A stretch of DNA of 64,000 nt from CBDATB01 sp965199745. GTDB taxonomy: Bacteria > Bacteroidota > Bacteroidia > Cytophagales > Flammeovirgaceae. This document shows, piece after piece, positions 24,857 through 33,866 of the stretch. The position numbers were made by a program, and so were the translations under genes. How positions within the stretch are numbered: the first letter of the stretch is position 1; every line of letters begins with the position of its first letter. The stretch covers positions 310,001 through 374,000 of the forward strand of contig CBDATB010000013.1 of the NCBI GenBank assembly GCA_965199745.1, read 5' to 3'. The notes under the pieces are model-generated. The model was not told the DNA's origin and did no database searches. It worked only from the letters and a program-made list of their open reading frames with translations.

Positions 24857-26251
24857 TCAAGTTTCACGCATCTTAAATATTCTGGTAAAAGTGGTTAGGT
24901 AAAAATCTATGTCGAAAATACCGGTATCCTTTCGGGCTTGGTTGAGAAAAAATAAGCCGATTAGCGCAATTATAAAGGAAGATGCCCAGCAGCCTACCCA
25001 AATGGGTAAAGCATCTTCTTTGGCTGCTTTAACTCCGAAGTTAAGCATAAAACTGTAGGTACTAAAGAAAATAGTAGCCAGTAAAATAGGCATACCCAAA
25101 CCACCTTTTTTTACAATAGTACCAATGGGAGCACCAATAAGAAACATTACTAACATAGCTGCTACGTCTACGTATCGCCTCATAATCTCTACGAGATAAC
25201 TTCTTACCTGCCTTCTTTCTTCTCGGATAGCATTCACTTGCTCGTTGATAAACGCTCTAGCGGCTTTCACTTTTTCCTTCGCCAGGTCAATGTCTTGCAA
25301 AATGAGTGCTTGCTTGTCTACAGTTTCTTTTTTATGGGTGCTACTGCCTGCTGTGGGTTGTTTCAGGGCTGGTATTGTTTTTTGAGCAAGTTTTGTTTTT
25401 AACTGGCTAAATGCCTCATAGGCAGAGTCATAGTGAGTGAGCAGCGTGTGCATTGGCATCATTTTCCGCTCTAAATAAAATGTTGTTCTGTTCTTTTTGC
25501 TTTTTTGCAGATCCATATATATTTTTCCATAGTCAAACTGGTTGCGTACAGATTGCGTCTTTTTTTCGCTTGGTGTTGCTTGTGTGAAGTTGATTTGGTC
25601 GGTAAAAGAACTTCCGTTAAAGAGTTCCATGACCATATACCGCTTGCCTTTTGTCTGAGCAATTTTTCCCCTCTCGGCAAGGGTCACTACAGTGTTGCCA
25701 TTTTCATCAGTGTGGTCGTAAATCATCAGCCCGTATAGCTGGTTACCATCTTTGCTTTTGCTATCGACTTTTATACTGTAGCCCGGAAGCCCGTTGTAGA
25801 ATACGCCATCTGAAAGCTCTAGGGTTGGTCTTTTCTCTTGTAGTGATATCATCATTTTCTGGAGTTTTAGATGTGCTTTTGGCACCACCGTATTATTAAA
25901 GATAAAGCTGACCAGTGTAATAATAAGTATTACGAAAAAAGCTGGTAGTAGTATGCGCGGCAAAGACACACCGGCACCCTTTATGGCAACTATTTCCGAA
26001 TGCTGACCTAAGCTCCCGAAGGTCATTAAAGAAGACAGCAATACGGACAAAGCAGAAGCCGCAGGTACTAAGCCAATGCAGAAGTAAAAAATGATTTTTG
26101 CATAGTTCCAAAAACCCAAATTTTTTCCCAGCAAATTATTTAGCTCCGTGCTAATAAACTGATAAAATAAAATGAACACAGTGATAGCAAAAGTAAGGGC
26201 AAAAGGAGCGATAAACTCTTTGATGATTAATTTGTCAACTTTTTTTAGCAT
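24857..26251 (-). CDS. LptF/LptG-family permease (first of two)
   Basis: Inner-membrane subunit of the ABC transporter that extracts lipopolysaccharide and feeds it to the Lpt bridge. 464 residues: three N-terminal membrane helices after MLKKVDKLIIKEFIAPFALT, a periplasmic beta-jellyroll domain (about 130-290) that here has an extra charged helical insertion (KAARAFINEQVNAIREERRQ), and three C-terminal helices (MLVMFLIGAPIGTIVKKGG). It is on the same strand as a second family member and separated from it by 37 bases. The two probably form the LptF-LptG pair, but which is which cannot be told here. The ATPase LptB is not in the window. Confidence 0.88.
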   Translation of the reverse strand: MLKKVDKLIIKEFIAPFALTFAITVFILFYQFISTELNNLLGKNLGFWNYAKIIFYFCIGLVPAASALSVLLSSLMTFGSLGQHSEIVAIKGAGVSLPRILLPAFFVILIITLVSFIFNNTVVPKAHLKLQKMMISLQEKRPTLELSDGVFYNGLPGYSIKVDSKSKDGNQLYGLMIYDHTDENGNTVVTLAERGKIAQTKGKRYMVMELFNGSSFTDQINFTQATPSEKKTQSVRNQFDYGKIYMDLQKSKKNRTTFYLERKMMPMHTLLTHYDSAYEAFSQLKTKLAQKTIPALKQPTAGSSTHKKETVDKQALILQDIDLAKEKVKAARAFINEQVNAIREERRQVRSYLVEIMRRYVDVAAMLVMFLIGAPIGTIVKKGGLGMPILLATIFFSTYSFMLNFGVKAAKEDALPIWVGCWASSFIIALIGLFFLNQARKDTGIFDIDFYLTTFTRIFKMRET

Positions 26252-26288
26252 ATATTATTCGTCTGTTAATTATGAAACATACAAGCAC

Positions 26289-27758
26289 TCACTGTAGCCT
26301 TAGTTTTCTCAATATTTTACTCATTAAAATCATGTAATGATCTAAATCGAAAAGATAAGAATCTTTTTTTGCTTCGTTCAATAATATGGCAGCTAATACG
26401 GCGCATGCAAGGTGTGCTATCCAGCAACCTACTTCGGGCAAAAGAATGCTTTCTTGAGCAAGTTTAATACCTGCTGTTACCATAGCATAGTAGAACGTAA
26501 AACAAGTAATAGCCACTAAAGCAGGCACACCTAAGCCTCCTCTTTTGATAATAGCACCTAATGGTGCACCAATCAAAAACATGATAAATACAATAATTGC
26601 ATCAGCGTATTTTCGGTATATGTCTATTTGGTCGAAGGTGATTTCTTTTCTTAACTGAACAAAACGGTTTTGGGAATTACGAATTTTGGTCAGATGTTTT
26701 TTAGCAATTTCCGATGCGATATTTAAAGTATAATTATCATTTTTTATTCCGTATACGCTGCGTACACCGATAGTATCTTTTTTATACAACAGCAGCGAAT
26801 CATCAAGGAGTAAGTCTTGATTTTGAGCCTTTATACGGGCTGGTTCGGTGCTATCCTTTTGAGATAAAGCTTTTTGACGAGGTGCAAAAAGTGTTTTTTT
26901 TAAAATATTTTTCTCATTGATGAGTTTTTGTGCAACAGAGTCCATTTCTTTGGATAGCTCACCCTGTGTTTTCATAATATTATGTCCTAAGAAGAGTTTA
27001 TCGTCGGTGTCTTTTAGCTCAAAAGATGCTAAGGTAAAAAAAAGCTGAGCCTGCTGAAAATTACTTTTCGAGAAGCCAAATTTTTTATTTCTATTTTCTT
27101 TTCCCACGTCAATATATAGGTTACCCCGAAATAGGTTCAAGTACATATACTGCTCGTCGGGAGTAATGTACATATAAGCAGAATCTGCTACAATTACTTG
27201 CGTATTACCTTTTCTTCGCGAATGGTCGTAGATCATAATATCTCTGATAGACCGCCCGTTTGCATATTTTTTGCCTATCTTAATGCTATAATTGGGAATA
27301 CCGTTATAAAAAATACCTGCCTCAAAATCTAATGTGGGCTTTTTTTGACGCACGTCGTACAACAAGCTATACGCCTGTAAGCTCGCATAAGGATGTATTC
27401 GGTCATTGAAATAGATACCAAACAGTGTTAATAAAATAGCAATCAGAAATGGATAGCGCATAATTCTCAGCGTAGAAACCCCCGATCCTTTAATAGCTAT
27501 GAGTTCAGAATGCTCGCCCAAATTACCAAATGTCATTAATGAGGAAACTAATACAGCAACATGCAAGGCAATGGGAGTAGACACCAGGCTATAAAAAAAG
27601 TAGAACTCTACGTACACATCTAAACCCAAACCTTTACCGACAAAGTATTTGAACTTTTGCATCAACGCAAACATCAACAGGATAAATACAACGAGAGAAA
27701 AATTTAAAATTAGCGACAGTAAGAATTGTTTAACAATTAGTTTATCTATTTTTCTCAT
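26289..27758 (-). CDS. LptF/LptG-family permease (second of two)
   Basis: Same family as the next gene: N-terminal RKIDKLIVKQFLLSLILNFS, the loop HSELIAIKGSGVSTLRIMRY that contacts the ATPase, a periplasmic jellyroll (about 130-270), a long polar helical insertion (about 280-375), and the C-terminal helices with FIMFLIGAPLGAIIKRGGLG. About 489 residues from the ATG at 27758; an upstream ATG at 27785 would add nine residues that do not look like the family. The insertion between the jellyroll and the last helices is longer than in E. coli LptF/G and is typical of Bacteroidota versions. Expected partner of the downstream paralogue in lipopolysaccharide export. Confidence 0.87.
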   Translation of the reverse strand: MRKIDKLIVKQFLLSLILNFSLVVFILLMFALMQKFKYFVGKGLGLDVYVEFYFFYSLVSTPIALHVAVLVSSLMTFGNLGEHSELIAIKGSGVSTLRIMRYPFLIAILLTLFGIYFNDRIHPYASLQAYSLLYDVRQKKPTLDFEAGIFYNGIPNYSIKIGKKYANGRSIRDIMIYDHSRRKGNTQVIVADSAYMYITPDEQYMYLNLFRGNLYIDVGKENRNKKFGFSKSNFQQAQLFFTLASFELKDTDDKLFLGHNIMKTQGELSKEMDSVAQKLINEKNILKKTLFAPRQKALSQKDSTEPARIKAQNQDLLLDDSLLLYKKDTIGVRSVYGIKNDNYTLNIASEIAKKHLTKIRNSQNRFVQLRKEITFDQIDIYRKYADAIIVFIMFLIGAPLGAIIKRGGLGVPALVAITCFTFYYAMVTAGIKLAQESILLPEVGCWIAHLACAVLAAILLNEAKKDSYLFDLDHYMILMSKILRKLRLQ

Positions 27759-27925
27759 CATAAGCAAATAACAACAAAAAGGCACTTTACGACTCCAAAA
27801 GTCTGTTTTAAAGATATGCTAAAATAATCGTTAAAAAAACCTCAAAACTACTCATTTATGTTCATATTTGTATTTGAATTTCAATAAAATGCCATGTTCA
27901 ACCAAACAAAATAGAGTTAACTAAA

Positions 27926-29200
27926 ATGTTAAAAAATGATATTAACCAATATAACCATATTTCTCCATTCGGATATGTAAAAGAAGATAAAGTATTTTTG
28001 AAGGGCTATCTCAATTTCAAAGACAGAGCAATAGGTGTAGTCAGAGAGTCTGAAGAGAAAAGTATGGAGTACTTTGTTAAACGCTTTCAGTTAGTCATCT
28101 CTAAAGTGAACACACTAGTACGCTTAGTCAATGAAGAAGAAAACAAGGGGTCATTCCTGATGAAACTAATTCATTTGCGTATATACTTAACCAAATTCAA
28201 CGCACTGGGAGATTTTATTTTGTTATTAGAACAAATAGATGTGTTAGAAGAAAAAATTAGAAAAAGTATTGCCGAAAATAGAATTAAAAATTTAAATATT
28301 AAACAAGCCATAGTTGCCGAAGCAGAGTCCTGGCAAGCAAGTGAAGATTGGAAAAATACAACTGATAAATTTAAAGAACTCAGGATAAAATGGATTAAAA
28401 CAGGTAACGCCCCTGAAGAAAGTGAAAATCAGCTTAGCGAGCGGTTCAGGCAAGCGTGTACGCTTTTTTTCGATCGCAGAAAAGACTACTTTCTCAAACT
28501 CAAAGAAATGCTTGATAAGCATGTCGAGCAGCGCGAAAATATAATAACAGAGCTTACTGAAATTAATGCTAAAGAAAATAAAGCAGAATATATCGATCGG
28601 GTAAAAACCCTGCAAAGAACATGGAAAAATATTGGGGTCACACCCAAAATAAAATTGTATAGGCTAGGCAAAAAATTTAGCACACTCATACGAATATTTT
28701 TCAGTACCTTAGCACAAAATTCTTCCGAAACAGATAAGCTGACAACTAAGAAAAACTACTGCTCCCAAGCAGAAAAGCTACTTGCCAACGGCACACCCTA
28801 CGACCTATACGGCGTAAGAAGTATGCAAACAGAATGGAAGAAAATAGGCAAACTGTCCCTGCCCGAAGACAGAGAACTTAATGTAAAATTTAGAATGATA
28901 TGTAATGAAATTTTCGAATCTTATTTTCTGCAAAGAGAAATCATAGATGCCGAACCCGACTTTGACAAAAAAAGCCGAGTAGATCAGCTAAATATTAAGA
29001 TTAATATAACCAAAAAATCTATTGAGCAAGATAGGTACGAATTAGAAGCTTTTGAAATAAAATATGCAGATATTCTTACAGAGAATATAAAAGAATCTAA
29101 AAATAAAGAAATACATCTCAAAAGAAATAATTATTTGAACAAACTAAAAACCAAAGAGCGTATACTAAAAAAAATACAGGACGCTTTATATTTTTCTTGA
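27926..29200 (+). CDS. DUF349 domain-containing helical protein
   Basis: 424 residues, almost entirely alpha-helical and charged. At least three DUF349-type repeats are visible, each with the Trp-rich pattern (WKNTTDKFKELRIKWIKTG, then RVKTLQRTWKNIGVTPKIK, then MQTEWKKIGKLSLPEDREL), followed by a helical segment with an aromatic F or R and a long coiled-coil tail. The family is universal in Bacteroidota, cytoplasmic, and without an established function. The gene is followed after 22 bases by a small single-pass protein on the same strand. Start ATG at 27926 is the first in frame. Confidence 0.85.
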   Translation: MLKNDINQYNHISPFGYVKEDKVFLKGYLNFKDRAIGVVRESEEKSMEYFVKRFQLVISKVNTLVRLVNEEENKGSFLMKLIHLRIYLTKFNALGDFILLLEQIDVLEEKIRKSIAENRIKNLNIKQAIVAEAESWQASEDWKNTTDKFKELRIKWIKTGNAPEESENQLSERFRQACTLFFDRRKDYFLKLKEMLDKHVEQRENIITELTEINAKENKAEYIDRVKTLQRTWKNIGVTPKIKLYRLGKKFSTLIRIFFSTLAQNSSETDKLTTKKNYCSQAEKLLANGTPYDLYGVRSMQTEWKKIGKLSLPEDRELNVKFRMICNEIFESYFLQREIIDAEPDFDKKSRVDQLNIKINITKKSIEQDRYELEAFEIKYADILTENIKESKNKEIHLKRNNYLNKLKTKERILKKIQDALYFS

Positions 29201-29222
29201 TTCAACACAAATAGTACTTATT

Positions 29223-29522
29223 ATGGTATTCATTATTCCTATACTGGGTATTACCGCTGGCATTATTGCAATTATTGGCGGAATATACATTAAATCGAAA
29301 AAGCTAGACCTCCAGAAAATACAACAAAACCCCAAAGAATTGGAAAAATTAGCCGATGAAATACAACGGCTCCACCTCGAAAATGAAAGCTTAAAAAAGA
29401 GAATACATAATATAGAAACGATTGCCACCAGTAAAGAATGGGAAGCCTTGCCTTCTGCTCTCGATCACGAAATTGACACAGAAGAAAAAGCAGCTATATT
29501 GGCTAAAAAGTTGAATAGGTGA
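29223..29522 (+). CDS. Small single-pass membrane protein with coiled coil
   Basis: 99 residues: one N-terminal membrane helix (VFIIPILGITAGIIAIIGGIYI) followed by a basic stop-transfer, a heptad-rich segment (LEKLADEIQRLHLENESLKK) and an acidic tail. The layout resembles PspB-like or other small envelope-stress proteins, but similarity at this level is not diagnostic. It is likely co-transcribed with the DUF349 gene. The next frame downstream (29548) has a similar design and an amber stop, so the pair may be diverged duplicates. Confidence 0.65.
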   Translation: MVFIIPILGITAGIIAIIGGIYIKSKKLDLQKIQQNPKELEKLADEIQRLHLENESLKKRIHNIETIATSKEWEALPSALDHEIDTEEKAAILAKKLNR

Positions 29523-29547
29523 ACAAACTATAAAAAACCTTTTTGAT

Positions 29548-29772
29548 ATGGACCTGCTGAGTATAATAGCTTTATACATCTTGTAGTGGGCTGACTGGAT
29601 AGACCCTGGCATCAAAGTAGGTTTATTTGTGCTTGCCTTACTAGGCTTGAGTTTCAAAACAGCTGACTATTTGCGCAGGTGGAAAATAATGAAAGCCAAA
29701 CGAGCCGAAAAAAAAGACAAATACGAACTCGAAATGAAATTTTTGCAAAAGCAACTCAATCAAAAAAAGTGA
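29548..29772 (+). pseudogene. Small membrane-anchored protein interrupted by an amber codon
   Basis: A 75-codon frame starts ATG at 29548 and ends TGA at 29772 with one in-frame TAG at 29584-29586. Around the stop it reads LLSIIALYIL-stop-WADWIDPGIKVGLFVLAL, then a helical basic tail (KAKRAEKKDKYELEMKF). Apart from the amber codon the frame is clean: a membrane helix plus coiled tail, 25 bases after a similar gene. It is either a young pseudogene (TAC or TAT to TAG is one step) or begins later. I do not recognise the family. Confidence 0.45.
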
Positions 29773-29810
29773 TCTTTTTTGCAATTTTTACACCACTAAT
29801 ATGTATGTGG

Positions 29811-30347
29811 TTACGAAAAATCTACCTCTTCGTAATGCGTTACTTTTACTGCTGTTTGCTTTCCTTCAGAATAAAACATAGCACTAGAATGGGTATAGTT
29901 TTTTTCCTCCCCCTCCGAAATATAATCTAAATGGAAAAGGTGCAGGTCGTCGAGTAGCTGCTTGAGTTGTTGAATAGTTTCTATTTTTTCTTCCTCAAAA
30001 ACCGTCATCCATACTTCATGCTTTTGCCCCGAATGGCTACTCTTTAGCTTGTGTATACAATGATTACTACCTGCCAATTTTAATAATCTGATAATTTCTC
30101 CCCCAGTTATTTTTTTAAGCTCTTCTATATAATCAACAGTTTTTACTCTTTCTTCAAAATAAAGAATTAAATGCACTTGATGCGGTAGAAAGCAATAACC
30201 CAATATTTTTGCCTTGAATTTTCTGTTCAGCAAAGCTATACTGTCGTCAATGATATGATAGTAGGCTTCTTTTGTAAATAAGGCTAGATGATGGTTACAA
30301 TCCAAACAGATATAGTAACAGTACCGCTTGCCGTCAAAAATATTCAT
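29811..30347 (-). CDS. RAYT-like (Y1 transposase fold) protein with altered HUH motif
   Basis: 178 residues with the REP-associated tyrosine transposase (IS200-like Y1) layout: an N-terminal aromatic strand (RYCYYICLDCNHHLALF), an amphipathic helix, and the core AKILGYCFLPHQVHLILYFE. Active enzymes have H-hydrophobic-H in PNHVHLL; here the first histidine position is Gln (Q57-V58-H59), with a histidine shifted one place (H56). That would cripple metal binding unless H56 substitutes. No flanking REP palindromes were noticed. It lies between housekeeping genes, so it may be a domesticated protein. Confidence is good for the fold, low for activity. Confidence 0.6.
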   Translation of the reverse strand: MNIFDGKRYCYYICLDCNHHLALFTKEAYYHIIDDSIALLNRKFKAKILGYCFLPHQVHLILYFEERVKTVDYIEELKKITGGEIIRLLKLAGSNHCIHKLKSSHSGQKHEVWMTVFEEEKIETIQQLKQLLDDLHLFHLDYISEGEEKNYTHSSAMFYSEGKQTAVKVTHYEEVDFS

Positions 30348-30400
30348 TTTACTTGACTTTACTTTGCTTCAATTTTTATACCTACAACCTTAGTTTAGTT

Positions 30401-31786
30401 CTAGACACCTATTAAATTAATACCAAAAAATCTGCTAAGCACAGTTAATACAAATAGCAAACCCAGCAAAAGTGGGCATATATAACTGATAGTAATATCT
30501 AAGTATTTGGCAATAAAAGACTGCTTGAACGCTGGAAAACCTTTACTAATTTCTTGGTGCATATTATTCTTTTTCCAAGCGTACGCACAGAATACAGTAA
30601 TCATACAGCCGCCTAAGGGCAAGAAAGTATCATTGGCAACATGCCCGACAAAAGTCATGAAGTCAGTAGCTTTATCAGTGCCAAAATAAATGATGAAATA
30701 GGTAAATAAGTCCGACTTGCCATTGGCGAGCAGAGAAGGAATGCCTGCCAAAAATATAAATATTGCCACACCCCACGCCGCTGTTTTTCTGCTTACTTTG
30801 TAACGATCTACAATGTGTGCAACAGGGACTTCTAGCAAAGATACCGTAGAGGTAAGTGCAGCAAAAGAAAGTAAAGCAAAGAAAAAACTACCGATAATTA
30901 CCCCCAAACTAGCACCCAATGTCTCAAAAATAGCGGGTAGGGTAACAAAAATTAACCCCGGACCACCAGTAGGTGCTACTCCTTGATAAAATACCAATGG
31001 AAAAAGCATCAAACCAGCAATAAAAGCAATGCCTACGTCTGCTAATGTAATCAGTGCTGCAGAAGTGATAATATTTTCATTCTTACCTAAATAGCTCCCG
31101 TACGTAATGAGTGCACCCATCCCCAAGGACAAGGAGAAAAAAGCCTGTCCTAATGCCTTATAAACTACTTCAAAAGTAATTTTGGAAAAGTCGGGTAATA
31201 AGTAGAACTCAAGACCTTGCATGGCATTGGGCAGGCTCAGTCCGTAAAGTGCTAAACCCAAAATAATGATAATGAGCGTGGGCATTAAAATCTTTGAGGT
31301 TTTCTCTATGCCTTTAGAAATTCCCTGTGCGACGACATAGGCAGTAGCTATCATAAACGCTGCCGCATAAGTACCTACCTTTATTATGTCTTTAACAAAT
31401 TCAGAGAAGTGCTTACCGATATCAAAATTGCCTGTGATTATCTCTATGAAATAGCCGAGAGCCCAACCGGCAACTACATTGTAAAAAGAAAGTATTAGCA
31501 CGCCCGACAGCAGACCCAGTTTGCCAATAATACTAAAATTTTTGAAGCCCAATACAGCAAAAGCATCTACGGGATTCAGCTGTGTTTTTCTGCCAATGGT
31601 AATTTCACAAACCATCACGGGAAAGCATAAAATAAAACAAAATGCTAAATACATTACGACAAATGCTGCGCCGCCGCCACTTCCTACTTCGAAAGGAAAT
31701 TTCCATACATTACCCAAGCCTACGGCAGAACCTGCTGCCGCTGCTACGAAACCTAGCCTGCTTGAAAAACCACCCCTGTGAGACAT
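30401..31786 (-). CDS. Sodium-dependent transporter, SNF/NSS family
   Basis: Sodium-coupled symporter for amino acids or related small molecules, 461 residues with about 11-12 membrane helices. The diagnostic first helix AAAAGSAVGLGNVWKFPFEV carries the sodium- and substrate-binding GLGNVWKFP segment. Further helices include FFSLSLGMGALITYGSYLGK, and LSFAALTSTVSLLEVPVAHI with the TSTVSLLE sodium site. The eleven-helix bacterial form ends at FFGINLIGV. Substrate cannot be predicted. It is a lone gene with AT-rich gaps on both sides. Confidence 0.92.
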   Translation of the reverse strand: MSHRGGFSSRLGFVAAAAGSAVGLGNVWKFPFEVGSGGGAAFVVMYLAFCFILCFPVMVCEITIGRKTQLNPVDAFAVLGFKNFSIIGKLGLLSGVLILSFYNVVAGWALGYFIEIITGNFDIGKHFSEFVKDIIKVGTYAAAFMIATAYVVAQGISKGIEKTSKILMPTLIIIILGLALYGLSLPNAMQGLEFYLLPDFSKITFEVVYKALGQAFFSLSLGMGALITYGSYLGKNENIITSAALITLADVGIAFIAGLMLFPLVFYQGVAPTGGPGLIFVTLPAIFETLGASLGVIIGSFFFALLSFAALTSTVSLLEVPVAHIVDRYKVSRKTAAWGVAIFIFLAGIPSLLANGKSDLFTYFIIYFGTDKATDFMTFVGHVANDTFLPLGGCMITVFCAYAWKKNNMHQEISKGFPAFKQSFIAKYLDITISYICPLLLGLLFVLTVLSRFFGINLIGV

Positions 31787-31894
31787 GATAAAAAGATTTT
31801 AGTTTTGTATGTTCAGTTTCTATTTAACCAAGTTGTGTCCTAAAACTTCCAAGTAGCCCATTGCACTGGGCAAAGATAAAAATTTGTTTTAAAT

Positions 31895-32668
31895 TTAATA
31901 TCTCAACAGGAAGTGCTGTTTGCTTTGTTTATCTCTAAGAAAAGCTATACCTATATCAAATAAATCAATAGTGAGCCTAATTTTTTGATGTGCTTTAATA
32001 TCTCGCCAAGCCTGCCGCATTTCTTCTGACCAATAAATATCATCTACTACAAAAATGCTGTTCTCAGCCGCTTTATTCATACATTGTTCAAAATAGTTTA
32101 AACAAGCCCGACGGGTGTGGTTTGCATCGAGAAAAACAAAATCTAGGGATGGTAATTTTTTCAGTAGTGGGGCTAAGGTATCTTCGATTTTACCCTCAAT
32201 TATTTGAATATTTCTTTGATAGGGGCGGATAATTTTTCTTGCCATAGTAGCAGTGTTTGGACAACCTTCCAGAGTAAGTACATAAGTGTTTTGTGAGCCA
32301 CCTGCCATATAAACTGCATTGACACCCAGACAAGCACCTAGCTCTAGGGCAATGGCAGGTTTAAAATAATCTACTAGCTTGAATATTAGCTCACTTTTTT
32401 TGGGTTTGCTCACCGAGTGTCTTAATATGTCTTTCACTTTTCTGCGGTTACTGCTGAATACTTTTGAGCCTGCACCAAAATCTGTAACGGTGATAATCTC
32501 CTTGCTCTTGCGTAGTTTTTTTCTGAGTTGATTCATTTGATCGAAAAAATAATAATATTTGCGCGAGCGAACTACCTCGTTATATAGCTCAAATACAAAG
32601 GGAGAATGAATGGCACCACCGCGGTAGAAACTCAAGTGATGCAATACAAAATATAATAATTGTTTCAA
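31895..32668 (-). CDS. SAM-dependent class I methyltransferase (O-methyltransferase-like)
   Basis: Rossmann-fold methyltransferase. The N-terminal part (GGAIHSPFVFELYNEVVRSR) is a recurring Bacteroidota feature, followed by the SAM motif IALELGACLGVNAVYMAGG, then LEGCPNTATMARKII, the acidic strand LDFVFLDANHTRRACLNYFE and VVDDIYWSEEMRQAW. The open frame extends to 32815 but would then run into ychF on the other strand. I take the TTG at 32668, just before KQLLYFVLHHL, as the start (257 residues), which leaves a normal intergenic gap of about 97 bases to ychF. The acceptor substrate is unknown. Confidence 0.75.
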   Translation of the reverse strand: MKQLLYFVLHHLSFYRGGAIHSPFVFELYNEVVRSRKYYYFFDQMNQLRKKLRKSKEIITVTDFGAGSKVFSSNRRKVKDILRHSVSKPKKSELIFKLVDYFKPAIALELGACLGVNAVYMAGGSQNTYVLTLEGCPNTATMARKIIRPYQRNIQIIEGKIEDTLAPLLKKLPSLDFVFLDANHTRRACLNYFEQCMNKAAENSIFVVDDIYWSEEMRQAWRDIKAHQKIRLTIDLFDIGIAFLRDKQSKQHFLLRY

Positions 32669-32765
32669 TACGTTTGTGTGGGGTTTGATCTGTATATTAG
32701 TGTCAAAAATTGTTTTTAACTGTGTTCTTATTCTAAAATATACGACAAAAGTAATATTTATATCT

Positions 32766-33863
32766 ATGGGACTAAAATGCGGCATTGTCGGTTTGCCAAA
32801 TGTAGGTAAATCCACTTTATTTAATGCACTTTCCAGTGCAAAAGCAGTATCGGCTAATTACCCCTTTTGTACTATTGAGCCTAATGTGGGTATTGTTAAT
32901 GTGCCGGATAAGCGCCTAGACGTGCTATCAGATTTGGTACATCCGCAAAAAATAATTCCTACGACAATGGAATTTGTTGACATTGCCGGCCTAGTGCAGG
33001 GAGCTAGCAAAGGGGAGGGGCTTGGCAACCAGTTTTTAGCCAATATCCGTGAGGTAGACTCCATTATTCATGTCGTTCGATGCTTTGAAGATGATCAGGT
33101 GCTACATGTAGGGGGAAAAGTATCTCCAGTGCTAGACAAAGAAATTATCGATACCGAGCTACAACTCAAGGACCTCGAGTCGGTTGAAAAAAAAATAGCA
33201 AAGACACATAAACTGATTAAAGTAGGCAACAAGGAGGCAAAAAAAACTTTAGCTTTGCTCGAAAAATTTAAAGCACACCTCGAACAAGGCAAAAATGTGC
33301 GAAGTACTACGGCCACTCAATATCAATGGGAGGGTCTCAAAGATTTCTCTTTATTAACTGCCAAACCAGTTATTTACGTTGCTAACGTAGATGAATATGC
33401 TATGATTGCCGGTAACGAGCAGGTAAATAGTCTAAAAAAATGTATTGCAGGCGAGCAGGCCGAACTCATCATTGTCAGTGCTGCTGTAGAGGCACAAATT
33501 GCCGATTTTGAAGACTCACAAGAAAGACAATTATTTTTACAGGAATACGGCTTGGAAGAATCGGGACTCAACCGGCTCATAAAGGCTGCTTACAAGCTGC
33601 TATCGCTAATCACTTATTTTACGGCAGGTGAGAAAGAAGTACGCGCTTGGACTATTCAGACGGGTTGGAAAGCACCACAGGCAGCGGGTCTTATCCATAC
33701 AGACTTTGAGCGGGGTTTCATTAAGGCAGAAGTGATTAAACTACTAGACTACCAACGATACAAATCTGAAGCTGCTTGCAGAGAAGCTGGCAAACTACAC
33801 ATTGAAGGAAAAGAATATGTAGTTGCGGATGGTGATATAATGCATTTCAGGTTTAATGTATAA
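32766..33863 (+). CDS. ychF: Redox-regulated ATPase YchF (OBG-type GTPase fold)
   Basis: Universal P-loop ATPase of the Obg family that binds ribosomes and responds to oxidative stress; the human homologue is OLA1. The start is at 32766 (MGLKCGIVGLPNVGKST); an upstream ATG at 32676 would add 30 unrelated residues. 365 residues: G1 loop at 9-17, FCTIEPNVGIV, G3 as DIAGLVQGASKGEG, NVDE, a coiled insertion, and the C-terminal TGS domain with RAWTIQTGWKAPQAAGLIHT. It is divergent from the methyltransferase gene and runs towards the LolD-like gene, ending 3 bases from it. Confidence 0.97.
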   Translation: MGLKCGIVGLPNVGKSTLFNALSSAKAVSANYPFCTIEPNVGIVNVPDKRLDVLSDLVHPQKIIPTTMEFVDIAGLVQGASKGEGLGNQFLANIREVDSIIHVVRCFEDDQVLHVGGKVSPVLDKEIIDTELQLKDLESVEKKIAKTHKLIKVGNKEAKKTLALLEKFKAHLEQGKNVRSTTATQYQWEGLKDFSLLTAKPVIYVANVDEYAMIAGNEQVNSLKKCIAGEQAELIIVSAAVEAQIADFEDSQERQLFLQEYGLEESGLNRLIKAAYKLLSLITYFTAGEKEVRAWTIQTGWKAPQAAGLIHTDFERGFIKAEVIKLLDYQRYKSEAACREAGKLHIEGKEYVVADGDIMHFRFNV

Positions 33864-33866
33864 TCC

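Noticed and set aside
32676..32765. Longer N terminus for ychF
   Set aside because: The family begins at MGLKCGIVGLPNVGKST; the 30 upstream residues are unrelated and would overlap the divergent methyltransferase gene.
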